NCBI GenBank assembly: GCA_950295325.1
Contig: OX485807.1
Location: 32,640,440-32,704,439, forward strand
Length of the DNA stretch: 64,000 nt
From: Polytrichum commune
Lineage: Eukaryota > Streptophyta > Polytrichopsida > Polytrichales > Polytrichaceae
Reading direction: 5' to 3'
Under the pieces are notes generated by a model that had not been told where the DNA came from, did no database searches, and saw only the letters and a list, made by a program, of their open reading frames with translations. Below, piece after piece: positions 1 through 11,200 of this stretch. A program made the position numbers and the translations under genes. The number at the start of each line of letters is the position of its first letter. Position 1 is the stretch's first letter.

Positions 1-150
1 GCCGTGGGCAATCATACCTGGAAAAAACAAACGATGCGTGACCAAAATAATCAAATAACCACTAAACGGATGTATGGAGTTGGACATTTGCCAAACACAC
101 CCAAGAAAATTGGATAGACTTTAAACACGTAGTTGTGATTTCATACAAAC

Positions 151-1627
151 CTGTGACAGCTACGGGCAACTTGAAGAGACCATCCGTGGCCTTTATTTTG
201 CGTGCATAACAAGGGCATGCGGTTTTGGCGTGGTCCATTTTATCATGGATGACTGTTAGAACCTCTGTGGGCCTCATTATGGATAGAGCACGATTCTTAT
301 AGTAATCTTGACGGTGTGCCTCTTGATTGTTGACATGTTCAATATATTTTTTCTGGTGTCTGGAATGAGATTCAGTGCCTATGGGGTGGGCGTCTCGAAG
401 ACCTTTGTATTTTTCACACGTCGTACATCTAGCGAACTTGTCCCCGGGTCTTTTCAGAATGTATTCCGCAAACTGCTGGTTTTTAATCACACTCAACTTG
501 GACAAAGAAATGGGCCCACATCCCGCTATGCGACCCACTTCATTGATGTCCGTTAAGATGTTCTTCCATTTTGTGCCCGTGGGCAACACCATTTGAACAA
601 CCTTCTCCCCTGACGACAATGTCCTCGTCTTGTGGGGCATTGCATCGGCCAATGGCACTATGATGGTGGATAGTGTCGCGGACGCTTGCAGTGTAGCCTC
701 CCTAGGTTTCTTTGTGCCCGAGTTGCCATGAAATCGAGAGCGGCGACCCAACGATGAATATTTTCGAAACCTATAAAAGTCAGCCTTGGAGACGGCGTGG
801 ATGGTATACCACGCTGTACAACACACATCAACATTCTCAAGTGTCACCACCTTATGCCCATGGGTATCAAGGTGCAAATTTCTGTGGACCTCGAGTTTCT
901 TAGCCGACCTCATACGAAAATCCGCAAGCCACATCTCTTGACGCAGAGATCTAATTTTCTCCCGCGGGAAAAATTGGCAACATTTCCTCGCGCAACAATC
1001 CTTGCCGGACACTAGACGGATAGATTCGTCCCCCAAAAGCCGATCCCGTCGACGCTCCTTATCTCCGCGAGGCACACAGTTTGAATCATATCTACGGAGG
1101 CCTTTGCGAGGACGTGTTGTGGCCAACAAAGCTAATTGTGTTTGCTTATGCCGCCGCTCATGATCCCACAAACTCACTTCCTCATGTAGAACTCGACGAA
1201 GTGGCCATCGACGCAAGGAAAATCTCCATGTCATCGGGAACTCTACCGGAAGCAAAGAGTTCAAGATGCACACGCCAACATCATCGAGACCTAGGGCGTT
1301 GGCATCGACACAATCACGGGGATTGGAGTTTCTACATATACCATCTGCCACCGGGACACCAACCTCGTTGAGTAGAACGACATCAAGGCCAACCCATTGC
1401 TCCCTCCCGAAACCGGCACACAACGGAATGTCATCGTGGTCATCTCCGGAATGCAGAGATTGTTCGTGGACTTCCAAAGATTCATGGGAGGATGTATCCA
1501 CAAACACCCCCCTCACGTTTGGCACACCATTACTATCTGCCGACGGGGAAGACAGTTCACATTCAACATCGGATGACGATGCATACGTCGACAACTCCAA
1601 TGAACTATCACCCACATGCAACGCCAT
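151..1627 (-). CDS. DUF7869-like transposon-associated protein, 5' exon, partial
   Basis: This leftward reading frame is open for about 490 codons. It keeps the order I know from a widespread eukaryotic, often multicopy, transposon-associated family usually labelled DUF7869: a Cys-rich CxxxCC motif followed by an arginine-rich helix, then 'CCTAWYTIHAVSK', 'RFHGNSGTKKP', 'LPTGTKWK', a paired-cysteine 'ARCTTCEKYKGLR' and 'VIHDKMDHAKT'. The last motif may be the first acidic strand of an RNase H-like fold (inference). The chosen start is the Met of MALHVGD at 1627; the frame stays open upstream to 1804, but that part looks like non-coding DNA. A donor (CACAG then GTTTGT) at 151/150 ends the exon in phase 1, so the catalytic C-terminal part lies outside the window. 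The N-terminal ~120 residues are acidic and Ser-rich. Family assignment is from memory of conserved motifs. Confidence 0.6.
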
Positions 1628-1767
1628 ACAGCCTAGACCAACCACCAGGACATGATCAACCCAACCACCACCGCAATGCATACAAGAGAGGATAGAATAT
1701 ATGTGGAGATAAATGGCCCAAAATTGACAAACAAATTTTGGTGCACCATTGGAGAACCTCACGCACA

Positions 1768-3024
1768 AAGACGAACGCGCGTCCCAAAAAAACGTTTTAA
1801 GCATACGTCTAGGTTGTTCACTAATGTAAACAATACATGGACAAAGAGGAGAACACTCGTTAGTCGTCCAAGAGGGCCCTGCTGTTCGGACCAGCGCCTG
1901 TCCACATACAACCGACGACGAAATCAGAAATCCGAGAACGCCACATGCATTTACGAACGCGCGTTCGTGACCTCAGTAACTTCTCCATGTACATCCGGCG
2001 GCCTTCGAGATCCCTCAAATGAGAGCACCCTGAGGAATATCGGTTTTGTAGGTCAAAGTACCATGTTGACTTAGGAACCTGCGCGATATACTATCACAAG
2101 AGAACACTTGTCCATACGCACAAAATTAGCAAATCTGCAGATGATGCATGAATCAACTCCAACAATATTTTGAACACTGAGCACCTCCATATTGTGAATT
2201 TTATTATGTTGACTTTTGCGTACCTACCCATTTACGAACGGACGTTCGTAAATGGGTGCGACCCCGTGTTCACATCCTTCACGGACGAGCGATGAGCATA
2301 TTTTTCTTGTTATTCTGTGTTCGTAAATTACTGCCATACTGATGTGCATGAATGAAGATGTGTTGCTGGATGCGTAGACAATAATGACATGTATTTACGA
2401 ACGAACGTTCGTAAATTCCCGACCATCAGGTAACAATAGATACGGGTCAAATAAGTATGTATGATCCTCGAAGGCATATTTACGAACGCACGTTCGTAAA
2501 TGACTGTCATGGATTAAGTGCATGTGACTAACCATATGAGTACCTCAATCCAGAACATGCTCTCATGTGGGATTTACGAACGCACGTTCATAAATTACCG
2601 ACCAACAGGTACCAATAGACAAGGGTCAAATATGTATGTATGAAACTCGAAGGCATATTTACGAACGCACGTTCGTAAATAAATGCCATGGATGATGTGC
2701 ATGTGACTATCCATGAGTAGCTCAATCCAAAACATGATCTCCTGTGGGATTTACGAACGCACGTTCGTAAATTACCGACCATCAGGTACCAATAGATAAG
2801 GGTCAAATATGTCTGCATGGTCCTCGAAGGCATATTTACGAACGCACGTTCGTAAATAACTGAGATGGATTACGTGCATGTGACTATCCATATGAGTAGC
2901 CCAATCCAGAACATGCTCTCATGTGGAATTTACGAACGCGCGTTCGTAAATCCTTGCCATGTCCAGGTCCGAATCGTTTGTCTAAACCTGAAGCTCTTCA
3001 TCTTTACGAACGTGCGTTCGTAAA
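1768..3024. repeat. Left cluster of palindromes (arm TTTACGAACG)
   Basis: Ten copies of a 22-bp palindrome lie here: arm TTTACGAACG, a 2-bp spacer, inverted arm CGTTCGTAAA. They are at 1950, 2231, 2394, 2479, 2573, 2658, 2750, 2835, 2929 and 3003. Spacers are CG, GA, AA, CA, CA, CA, CA, CA, CG and TG. Most arms are perfect; those at 1950 and 2573 carry mismatches. The copy at 2231 extends to 15-bp arms (2226-2257). Degenerate pieces occur at 1768-1785 and about 2316-2328. The cluster lies between the start of the leftward gene and the intergenic DNA. Confidence 0.9.
2394..2950. repeat. ~178-bp tandem repeat, about three copies, two palindromes per unit
   Basis: A unit of about 178 bp repeats head to tail roughly three times. 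Each unit holds two palindromes separated by two different spacer sequences, one containing 'ACCGACCATCAGGTAC' and 'GGGTCAAATA', the other 'GTGCATGTGACTA' and 'CTCAATCCAGAACATG'. Units differ by scattered substitutions and short gaps, so the array is not brand new. Palindromes are better conserved between units than the spacers. Confidence 0.85.
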
Positions 3025-3414
3025 GTTCCGGTATTTACGGCGGTATATGCGGTAGGTACAGCCTGTACTGTACCTGGGTGGTGTAGGGTTGGCGCACACG
3101 AAATGGCTTGAGCGCGTTCGGTGAGGTCTGTAGAGCGCACACTTGCATGTGCCGCTGAAAAGAGCTTTGTTGTGGGGGGAAGAGCTTTAAGTACTTCACC
3201 CCGCTGGTTCAAAATCCCTTGGATGCTCTTTAAAAAGCAGATTCCCGCCGCCTTCTTTGACCTAACAATCTCCCATTCCATCCATGCGGAATTATATAAA
3301 TAGCATTGTCATGTATGGAACATGCCTTGCATGCACGCCAACATATTGAAAATATATAAATCGGTTGCACACCTTAGTTGTGACCAAGGTCTCATCGAAA
3401 TATATGTATATACG

Positions 3415-3448
<34 letters not shown>

Positions 3449-3563
3449 ATGTCTAAATATGGAGATGGTTAACATTGAATATTTAATGATTTGCGACTAA
3501 GGTATGAAGTCCAAGTTAATTGACAATTGATGCCTAATAAAGTTATGAATGTCGAAGTCATAG

Positions 3564-3606
<43 letters not shown>

Positions 3607-4587
3607 CAATGAGGTCAGAGTGGCTAAGAAACATGTTGCGGACGCCCCTAAAATTATAGGTATCATATGTTTCACATCAAAAAATGACCGTAATATGGTC
3701 ACCAAGTGCATGAATACAACTAAAAAATCGGGTTAATCCATAATGGCTTGCACTAGGGTAGATTGAGGACACTATGAACTAATTATACCTAATAATATAT
3801 GTAAGTTAGGTCTTCTTTCAAATGGTATCTAGGTGTGAAAATAAGGAATTAAAATGGCATGAGTAGGAAGGATTAATCAATTTGTAATGCTGCATAGTAT
3901 GATAGCGTAATGATCATTGAGACTTGAAACCATACTAGTTACCGTAACGTTGAATCATAGTTACAATTATTATGTGTTTGACGTCCTATTGGAAATTGAA
4001 TTTTCGTCCACTTGTTGTAAGGGTACGGATACACATTGGTTAAATGTTTATTAGATCATTGGTGATATTTATAGTGGAATGCATTGTTCGATTGTTAGTT
4101 TAAGTTGACACATGATTAAATGAGTTGAGGTCCTATTGGAAATAGACTTTTAGGGTTTGGGGAAATGCACTATTAATTTGGAATGGTGCATACAATAGTA
4201 TGTACTTACAATTAATATATGTTTTGCATCCTATGAGAAGGATGTGCATCATCATAGCTTAAAGTGTTGATATAAATTGAAGTCTTAAGACATGCATGTT
4301 ATTATAATAAGATCGTGGATTGTGTGATGAAATTTCACTCAGAACTATTAAGGTGAAAGTGGGAATATTTGAAATTTCACTTATCACTTAAACCAAAGTT
4401 TTATCTCAAATCTATTAATTTGGAATGTGAAATTGACAATTGCCATCATTATCAATTATTATAGTTGTTATGAACGGAATTAAGCATTCTCCATCCAACC
4501 AACATTGGTAGACCAATTTGACCTGCCCTCAGAAAACAACATGGCCACATATAAGAAAGGTTGGTAAAATAAAAAGATGCAGGGATG
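3025..4587. other. Non-coding AT-rich DNA with microsatellites
   Basis: No convincing gene. A TA microsatellite lies at about 3400-3442 and a compound TA/CA microsatellite at about 3563-3612. No full palindrome of the left-cluster type was found between 3025 and 6337. Short open frames here are explained by low-complexity DNA. Confidence 0.7.
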
Positions 4588-4668
4588 TAGGGTTTAGGGT
4601 TTGCGGTTAGGGTTTAGGGTAAGGGTTTGGGGGTAGGGTTTAGGGGTTTAGGGTTTGTGAAAGTTGTG
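4588..4668 (+). repeat. Interstitial telomere-like repeat (TTTAGGG type)
   Basis: Degenerate copies of TTTAGGG, the usual plant telomere unit, repeat irregularly for about 80 bp, with variants such as GGTTAGGG and GGTTTGGGGG. A few more degenerate units follow to about 4700. Confidence 0.8.
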
Positions 4669-4699
4669 TATGTGGTATTTGGGTTTAGGTTTTAGATTG

Positions 4700-5236
4700 T
4701 TACTAGGATACATTACACACACAAACAATATTGACTCCTCAAAAACCCTTGTAATTGCATTAACTTCATTCATCGCAAGCTCGTAGTTGATGCTAGCAAA
4801 ATAGTTGACCACTCCAGAAATGCATTAGTTCAAGCTAACACCTAATATTAGAACTTGAATTGACATCCTATCGTATAGCAACTCTGCGCAATCTCATATT
4901 ATTATGAATTCTTTTTTGCATGTAATATTTATTTGAGGAACCATTGAATTAATTGAAAGATATCTAGCTCTTACATAAACTATATTTTAAAACACCATAT
5001 ATATATCTTTGGGGGTGGATTCTACATTGACAACCTAGGGAGTGACATGCATTGTTTATTACGAATTAACTGAGCATATTTTCCTAAAATATGTTTACAA
5101 GGAATCCAAATGTAGAGGTACTAAGGAAATAAAACGAGTAAAATTCATGTATTTGAACTAAGCTTGTCAAGTTAATGCCTTAAACGCGTCCATTACATAT
5201 AAATATGTCAAAGCATGAGAATAACATGAAGGGTTC
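4700..5236. other. AT-rich intergenic DNA, nothing recognised
   Basis: Low-GC sequence with no long open frame. A TATAAATA string at about 5198-5205 could be a TATA box for the rightward gene, but its distance from the GC-rich leader makes this uncertain. Confidence 0.4.
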
Positions 5237-5330
5237 CAATATACAACCATCTCCCATCTCCCATCGCATCCCATCCCATCCCATCCCTTCCCATCACCTC
5301 CCATACCATCCCATCCCATCTCTCTCCCAA
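5237..5330. repeat. CCCATC-type low-complexity repeat
   Basis: Irregular repeats of CCCAT and CCCATC units run for about 90 bp, just upstream of the putative promoter and leader of the rightward gene. Confidence 0.8.
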
Positions 5331-5480
5331 CCCTAGCCAGTGGAGTTGTGCCACGTGGCAGGTGCTGGGAAACCCTAGCGGCGCACCTACCTCCCCGCGC
5401 CCCTTCCTCTTCTCCTCATTTGTCATTTCGAGGAGAGGAGGAGCGGAGCGTTTAGAGAGCGAAGCTCTTGCTTTTTTTAG
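5331..5480 (+). promoter_or_regulatory. Candidate promoter/leader of the ParB-MTase-FCP1 gene
   Basis: This short GC-rich island in AT-rich DNA has a G-box core CACGTG at 5352-5357, a telo-box-like AAACCCTA at 5370-5377, and then a pyrimidine-rich stretch (CTACCTCCCC, CCCCTTCCTCTTCTCCTC) of the kind found around plant transcription starts. It is upstream of, and on the same strand as, the large gene. The promoter role is inference; no start site is visible. Confidence 0.4.
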
Positions 5481-5529
5481 TCTTGAAGTTTTAAATTAGT
5501 TTTGTTGCAAGTTTTGAGAGATTTCAGAT

Positions 5530-5860
5530 TGAGTGCTTGTGTGAAAGCTTTTGAGTTTGTGAAAGCTTTCATTGTGAAAGCTTGTGAGTTTGTGAAAGCT
5601 TTCAGTGTGAGAGTTTGTGAGTTTCAAAAGCTTGAGAGCTTGAGTAGGAAAGCTTCAGAGTTTCGGATTGAGAGCTTGAGGGTGATCTTTAGAAGCTTGA
5701 GAGTTTAAGGAAGCTTGAGAGTTGAAGCTTGAGAGTTTAAGGAAGCTTCAGAAGTGAAGCTTGAGAGTTTAGGGAAGCTTCAGAAGTGAAGCTTGAGAGT
5801 TTAGGGAAGCTTGAGAGTTTAGGGTTTGCTTAAGAGTTCAGAAGCTTGAGAGCTACAAGG
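5530..5860 (+). repeat. AAGCTTGAGAGTTT-rich repetitive leader
   Basis: The motif AAGCTTGAGAGTTTA and close variants (AAGCTTCAGAAGTG, GAAAGCTTTCA) occur about 15 times in ~330 bp. The result is a purine-rich, nearly stop-free tract with many AAGCTT sites. It lies between the candidate promoter and the small leader exon, so it is probably transcribed as 5' UTR or 5' intron. An open frame at 5502-5708 is explained by this repeat. Confidence 0.75.
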
Positions 5861-6222
5861 TTGTGAGTTTTGTGTACATAGGAGTATACTAGGGTTTGTA
5901 TATAAGCTGTGAAGGCTTGAGGTCTGCATTAGAGAGTTATCTGAGTGTGCATTTGAAAGGCAATTGAGTGTGCAGTTGTGAGGATTTCTGGGATTTTCAG
6001 AAAGAGAAGAAGCAGGGATTGCAGTGTGTAGCATTTCAATGTAATTTGTTATCCTTTCCAACTCCTCTCACATTCTGAAAATGTTGCTTCTTGAATTCAA
6101 TTTCTTTTGTTACATGCAATGTGAACTATCACTCTTTTCTTCATGTTTCATTCTGCATCTCATTCTGCATCTCAATTGCTTTATGATTGAAGAATTGCAT
6201 CATTCTGACCAAAATTTTGCAG

Positions 6223-6250
6223 GCACGGCTGCAAGCAGAGTAGCTAATAA
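6223..6250 (+). other. Candidate 5'-UTR exon of the ParB-MTase-FCP1 gene
   Basis: A good acceptor (AAATTTTGCAG) precedes position 6223, and a consensus-like donor (AA then GTGAGT) follows 6250. The segment itself contains stop codons, so it would be untranslated. The next acceptor, TCTGTTGCAG, ends at 6997 directly before the ATG at 6998, which would give a 747-bp intron in the leader. Confidence 0.45.
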
Positions 6251-6337
6251 GTGAGTTATATACATATACGTATATATACGTATTCGTATATACACGAATA
6301 CATATATGTACGGACAGGGGATCCCAAAACCATCACA

Positions 6338-6969
6338 TATACGAACGCTCGTTCGTAAATGGACATACACTGCATACCCACCTCCATTTACGAACGCTCG
6401 TTCGTAAATGGACATACACTGCATACCGAACCTCCATTTACGAACGTGCGTTCGTAAATACGCACTCCACGTTCTTTGAAATGATCTATATTTACGAACG
6501 CACGTTCGTAAATATATTCAAAATATCACTCAGAAGGAACCTTAACTTAAATATGAACCTCTATGAATATCTAAAGAACAAATACAATTTTGCGAACACC
6601 AATAAGACAAATCACATGTACTTACGAAAGATAAATCAACCAAATATCCGAAAAGATAGACCAAATGGACATACTTACGAACGCACGTTCGTAAATGAAT
6701 CCAAACCTATAAAACCTATATCTTTTACGAACGATCGTTCGTAAAAATAACCAAATATATTACAAACACATTCATGACGAGTAGTCTCTTTGATCTTCAT
6801 ATCTTTTACGAACGCTCGTTCGTAAACTCAATACTAAAAATTTATATGATCTTGCAACCCCTCATTTACGAGCGAACGTTCGTAAATATAATTACATCAA
6901 TTGCAAAGACGCATTAACACTGCGTAGTCTGTGGGATATGCATGTCACTTACGAACGTTCGTTCGTAAA
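6338..6969. repeat. Second palindrome cluster, in the leader intron
   Basis: Nine copies of the palindrome begin at 6338, 6387, 6437, 6491, 6674, 6724, 6805, 6865 and 6948, with spacers CT, CT, TG, CA, CA, AT, CT, AA and TT. Arms are perfect at 6387, 6437, 6491, 6724 and 6805. Copies at 6387 and 6491 have arms extended with flank-specific sequence (CCATTT/AAATGG and TATATTT/AAATATA). All lie inside the predicted leader intron (6251-6997). Confidence 0.9.
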
Positions 6970-6997
6970 GTCACTAATTGTTTATATTCTGTTGCAG

Positions 6998-8293
6998 ATG
7001 GCAAGATCAAGCAGAAGCGCCATTGAGATGTTCGCGGTGAAGGTCGATGGCCTCCCAGAGTCGGTGTTAGACGATAACGGCAACGACAACTATGTCCCCA
7101 AGGAAGACTTCATGGGGGAGTGGACGGCACTGCCAGAGAAGATCGGGGACGGCCTCTTCTGCATGCGCTTCACCTACGAGCTGGAGACAAGACCGGACCA
7201 GCCCGAATAGTGGGTTCAAATGAAGACGTGGGAGATAGAGTCCATAGAGGCCCAGGGGGAGTATGTAATTCTGGACATGAAGAACAAGAAGGATCATATC
7301 AACCTCTTGTTGCATTTCCAGAAAAATACCTTCTCCTACCAATACGCCACCAATAACGTAGCGGAAGATGCCAAGCACTTCGACCTGGACGGCCTCTTCT
7401 CCAAATATGCGTTGAGCCCATACTGGACGGCAAGGAAATTGACCGCCCTTGCATTGAACATCTCCAAATACAACAGTGTGGTCACAGAGGCAAACAAGAA
7501 GAAGAAGAGCCCCAGGAAACCATCCACATCAGGGGCAGGAGGATCTAGAAGTGCACCCAGGCCTGTGCCTTCCGCTAGCAGGGCGACGGAGGGCCCCAGT
7601 AGACACTCCACGCCATCGAAGAGGACAAGGGAGGAGATGGAGAAATCGGGAGTAACGGAGACCGCAGAGGTGACCTCGCCTGTCGTAATGCCCACCCCCT
7701 TGAAAAAGGGTGAGAACCCTGACGCTGTGAAGGCCACGAGGATCCTTCGAGACTTCAACAACTACTCGAAGGATTGCTGGCCCATGGGACGCCACTTCAC
7801 ATTCAACGTGGACTGCTTCAAGTGCGAGATGTCCCCCAACAAATGGGTGGTTCGCTCTCGCGAAAGCGGTGGTGTGAAGTGGCAGATAAATAATCTAATG
7901 AACAACGTCAAGTGGGACAGGCAGACCGTCTGCGTCATGCCGAAGGGGCTGACATCCCGTCCGACGGAGAAGGACTGGCCACGGATCCAGAATGGAGAGT
8001 TCTGGATCATAGACGGCCAACACAGCTTGGAGGCGTCCCAAATAATTCTCAAGGACGACAACTTCCAGCATGAGCTGAAGGAGGACTTGCGCTACTGGAA
8101 GGCGTTCTTGGTGTGGTCGGACGATTGGGACAAGCTGCGGAAGATATCCACCTTCCTCAACTCCGGCAACAAAATCAAGGCCTTCGAGGCGTCGTGGGCA
8201 GCCAACATAGTGGCTGCAAGGGACGTCTGGGTCGCCCACGGGTGCCCCCCTAAAGAAAGGGAGAACGCGAAGACGCCGTCTCCACAATGGAAG
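6998..8293 (+). CDS. Exon 1: N-terminal region with ParB/DGQHR-like domain
   Basis: Codons 1-432. The start ATG at 6998 directly follows a splice-like acceptor. Residues 1-75 are interrupted by TAG at 7208-7210, after which the same frame continues 'WVQMKTWE'. If the TAG is real, translation could begin at the Met at 7220. Residues ~165-225 are basic and Ser/Pro-rich. From about 250 the sequence resembles ParB/DGQHR-type domains: 'GRHFTFNVDCFKCEM', then 'GEFWIIDGQHSLEAS' with the DGQH signature at 339-342, then a helix-rich segment ending 'GNKIKAFEASWAANI'. Ordinary ParB-family members have DGQHR or similar; here the fifth residue is Ser. Confidence 0.65.
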
Positions 8294-11200
8294 GTGAGTT
8301 TACGAACGAACGTTCGTAAATATCTTTGACATTCAAATTTTCAAGTTCTTTGACATTCAAACTTACGAACGTGCGTTCGTATTTTGTGCGTTACTGATGT
8401 TTTTCTTGCTGCAGGCATTCTGCGACGCGATGGTGGACAAGTTCTCCTCCATCGACATGAAGTCTACAACAACCAAGTCTGTCCTGGAGCTCAAGGGTGA
8501 GCTCCGCCTCATCTGTTGCAACAGGGACACTTGGGAGTTGTGGACACAATTTTTTGATGCGCACAGCTCGGGCGATCTGGTCAACCCCGACACCGAGGAG
8601 AAGTACAGCGCGGAGAAGACCGGGGAGGCCCCTCCACTACTGAGGGAGTTCTTCAGGTCCCTTCAAGGGTTAACAGAGTCCGAGTTGCAGAGGTGCGCGG
8701 TGCATCTTCTTGGGAACACTGTGGGAAGAACCATCCCATACCCGAAGATATTTTTGAAGAGGCCAAGACACAAGCCCGGCACGTATTCCATCAAGGAATG
8801 GTGCGAACACCGCAAGCTGAAGACTGCTGCAATGAGGGAGTTGAGTGCCCTAATACCAGAGTACGCACTCATCCTAGCCGACGGGGACATTAATTGGGCC
8901 AGCTGGAAGATGTTCAAGGTCGACTACAACATCTCCGGACCCTCAATGCGTTGTCTTGTCAAGGAGCACGCCTCCATTTTGAAGCAGAAGGGGAACAAGA
9001 GGACAAAGAAAACCGAGACGGATCCCCAGGAGGTGGAGCAATACAGAAGCTTTTTGACGCGGAAGAGGTTGGCCACATTCGAAGGAGTGGCCAGATTTTG
9101 TCTGTTGACAAAAGGAGTGGAGAGGGTGACATTTTCCAAGTGGGACCGGACCATGAGCAGGGCCGAGGTGAGGGAGGATCGACGGGGGTGCCCATTTGCC
9201 CTGATCGATTTCAGGGGGATCCCCGGTGCGTCGAGGCAGGGGGGGAAGGACATACCTTTCTACGACCCTTTCATGGCCAAGTTCAAGGAGCACAAGTCTC
9301 CGGACATGAGGGAGCCTCACGTTTGGCTGTGGATAGTCGAGCAGGAGAAGCTCTCTGCTGTAGTCGACCTGTACGAGAAGTCGATCAAATTCGAGTACAA
9401 CATCTTCCACAGCACTTACGTGCCCGCCAAGACGGAAGGGATCGTGGCCATCAACGAGGCCAGGGGGAACAAACAGGTGGGGGCGGTCAGCCTCGTCTTC
9501 TTGACGTACAACGCGCTGCGGAATGGGCGAGCCCCTGTCAAGGCGAACACTACGTTCAAGAAGATCTACAGCATCCCCCATCCCCCTCCCAAGGATCTGC
9601 TGCAGGAGACCTTGTACACTGTCTTCCCGGCGATGGAACTCAGGTTGGAGTTCTACGTCTCCGTTTTGCAGAGCGTGGCAATAAGCGGAGAGACCGTGTA
9701 CAACGTTTGTGGCGGCAGCAAGTTCATGTACGCTGCGATGGTAAGCTCTCCAACTAATATTTACGAACGCTCGTTCGTAAAGTTCACCTCAACTTGTCTT
9801 GGGTTTGATGACATTGTTTCTCGTCGTTGATGTTTACGAACGCACGTTCGTATTTTCTAACGTATTTGCTTGAATCTCAGATGTTGGGGCTGGTCGTCAA
9901 CAGCTTCATTGAAGCCATCGACGAGGAGGACTTCCACGTGCACAGGGCGAAGGCCTCCACGATGGACCTGGAGGACATGTCCCTCCCGAGGACGGACATC
10001 AACATGCCCGTCGACGAAGGCATGCCCGCCATGGAGACGGACGACGACGAGCCCGCGCCCTCCTACAACGTCGAGGCGATCCTCCGATCCTTGGACGTCA
10101 CTCCTCTCCGCATTTTGGCGCCGTCGGGAAATCCATCCGACGTGCAAGGGACTCCGGGTGGATACACGGGGTCGTCGGCGGGGACAACCCAAGATGTCCT
10201 CCCCGCGAGAACGTCTGGAGCGGAGGCATTCGGCACTCCCGGGGGATGCTCGACATCCGTGTCGCCCAGGCCGATCGTGGTTCCCAAGATGGAGAACCTC
10301 GACCTTCTGGACCAACGGTCCCGACCGACGTTGGACCAGTACCGCAACACGAGGCGGAGGATGAAGAAGACCCCCTACGTGGAGCTGCCTCCGGGGGCAA
10401 TCATCGAGGTCTCCGATGAGGACGAGGGCGACATGGAGATCATGGTCGAGCTGGGGGTAGACTTTGACAAAAACAAGAGGGTCAAAGAGGAGGCGTTGTC
10501 CGTCGCCGAGCTTAACGCCAAGCTCGAGCAAAAGATGAAGGAGGACATGGCGAAGGCGGCAGAGGAGAATGCCAAGAAAATGTTCGCAATTCAGGAGGAG
10601 CTGAGGCAGTCGAACGAGAAGACGGACGCCATCCTCGCCATGCTCCAGCGTATGCAGAGCTTCTCGGCGCCCCCCCAGCCGGCCTACCCCTTCACTGGAG
10701 GATACCCCTCCCAATCCCCTCCACCGGGCATGTTCACCGGAGGGCCTTCCCGCCAGCAGGCGCCCCACCCCACGCCTGTTGGCACTCCTCCGCCACCAGA
10801 GGTTCCCTCGACCACCTCCCACGATGCTGTGGCGGCGGCCATCCAGGAGGACGAGGATTTACGAACGCGCGTTCATGAATCTTCAGGTCCTCCAGTCCTC
10901 ACCCCTCCCCCTTCAAGGGTAGGACTGCCCTCATACACCGATGCATCGTCTTTCACCGTCGTCCCCAGGGTAGTAGACAGACATGGCGATGACTCTGCGC
11001 GACACACTGACATGGTCATTGTGGAGGACACGCAGGGGAGCCCCAATGACGCACCAGGGGTGCATGGGATGGACGTGGAAGAAACCCATGCGGCGTGGAT
11101 GGAGGATGTCAGGATGGACGCGCTCGACCTGGGCGCCGAGGAAGAAGACGCGCTGCGCATCCAGGCGACACAGGCCTCTCAACCGGAGCGTGAGGCAGAG

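Noticed and set aside
308-2074. Several + strand frames across the DUF7869-like exon
   Set aside because: Shadows of the longer leftward frame, which carries the conserved motifs.
2328-2833. Short leftward frames with peptides such as YERAFVN
   Set aside because: These are translations of the palindrome, which is stop-free in two frames on each strand. The same peptide appears wherever a palindrome falls.
2231-3024. CRISPR-like array: short palindromic repeats with ~60-75-bp spacers
   Set aside because: The spacers are themselves repeated in a 178-bp tandem unit, the palindromes also occur singly in introns, and the surrounding DNA is plant nuclear. There are no cas genes.
3469-3736. Frames over the TA/CA microsatellite
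   Set aside because: Repeats of Ile-Tyr or Thr-His from low-complexity DNA, not protein coding.
8943-9581. Long antisense frame opposite exon 2
   Set aside because: Shadow of a GC-rich coding exon; the + strand frame has splice sites and recognisable domain order.
9857-10822. 321-codon antisense frame opposite exon 3
   Set aside because: Arg/Leu-rich shadow of GC-rich coding DNA, with no recognisable domain.
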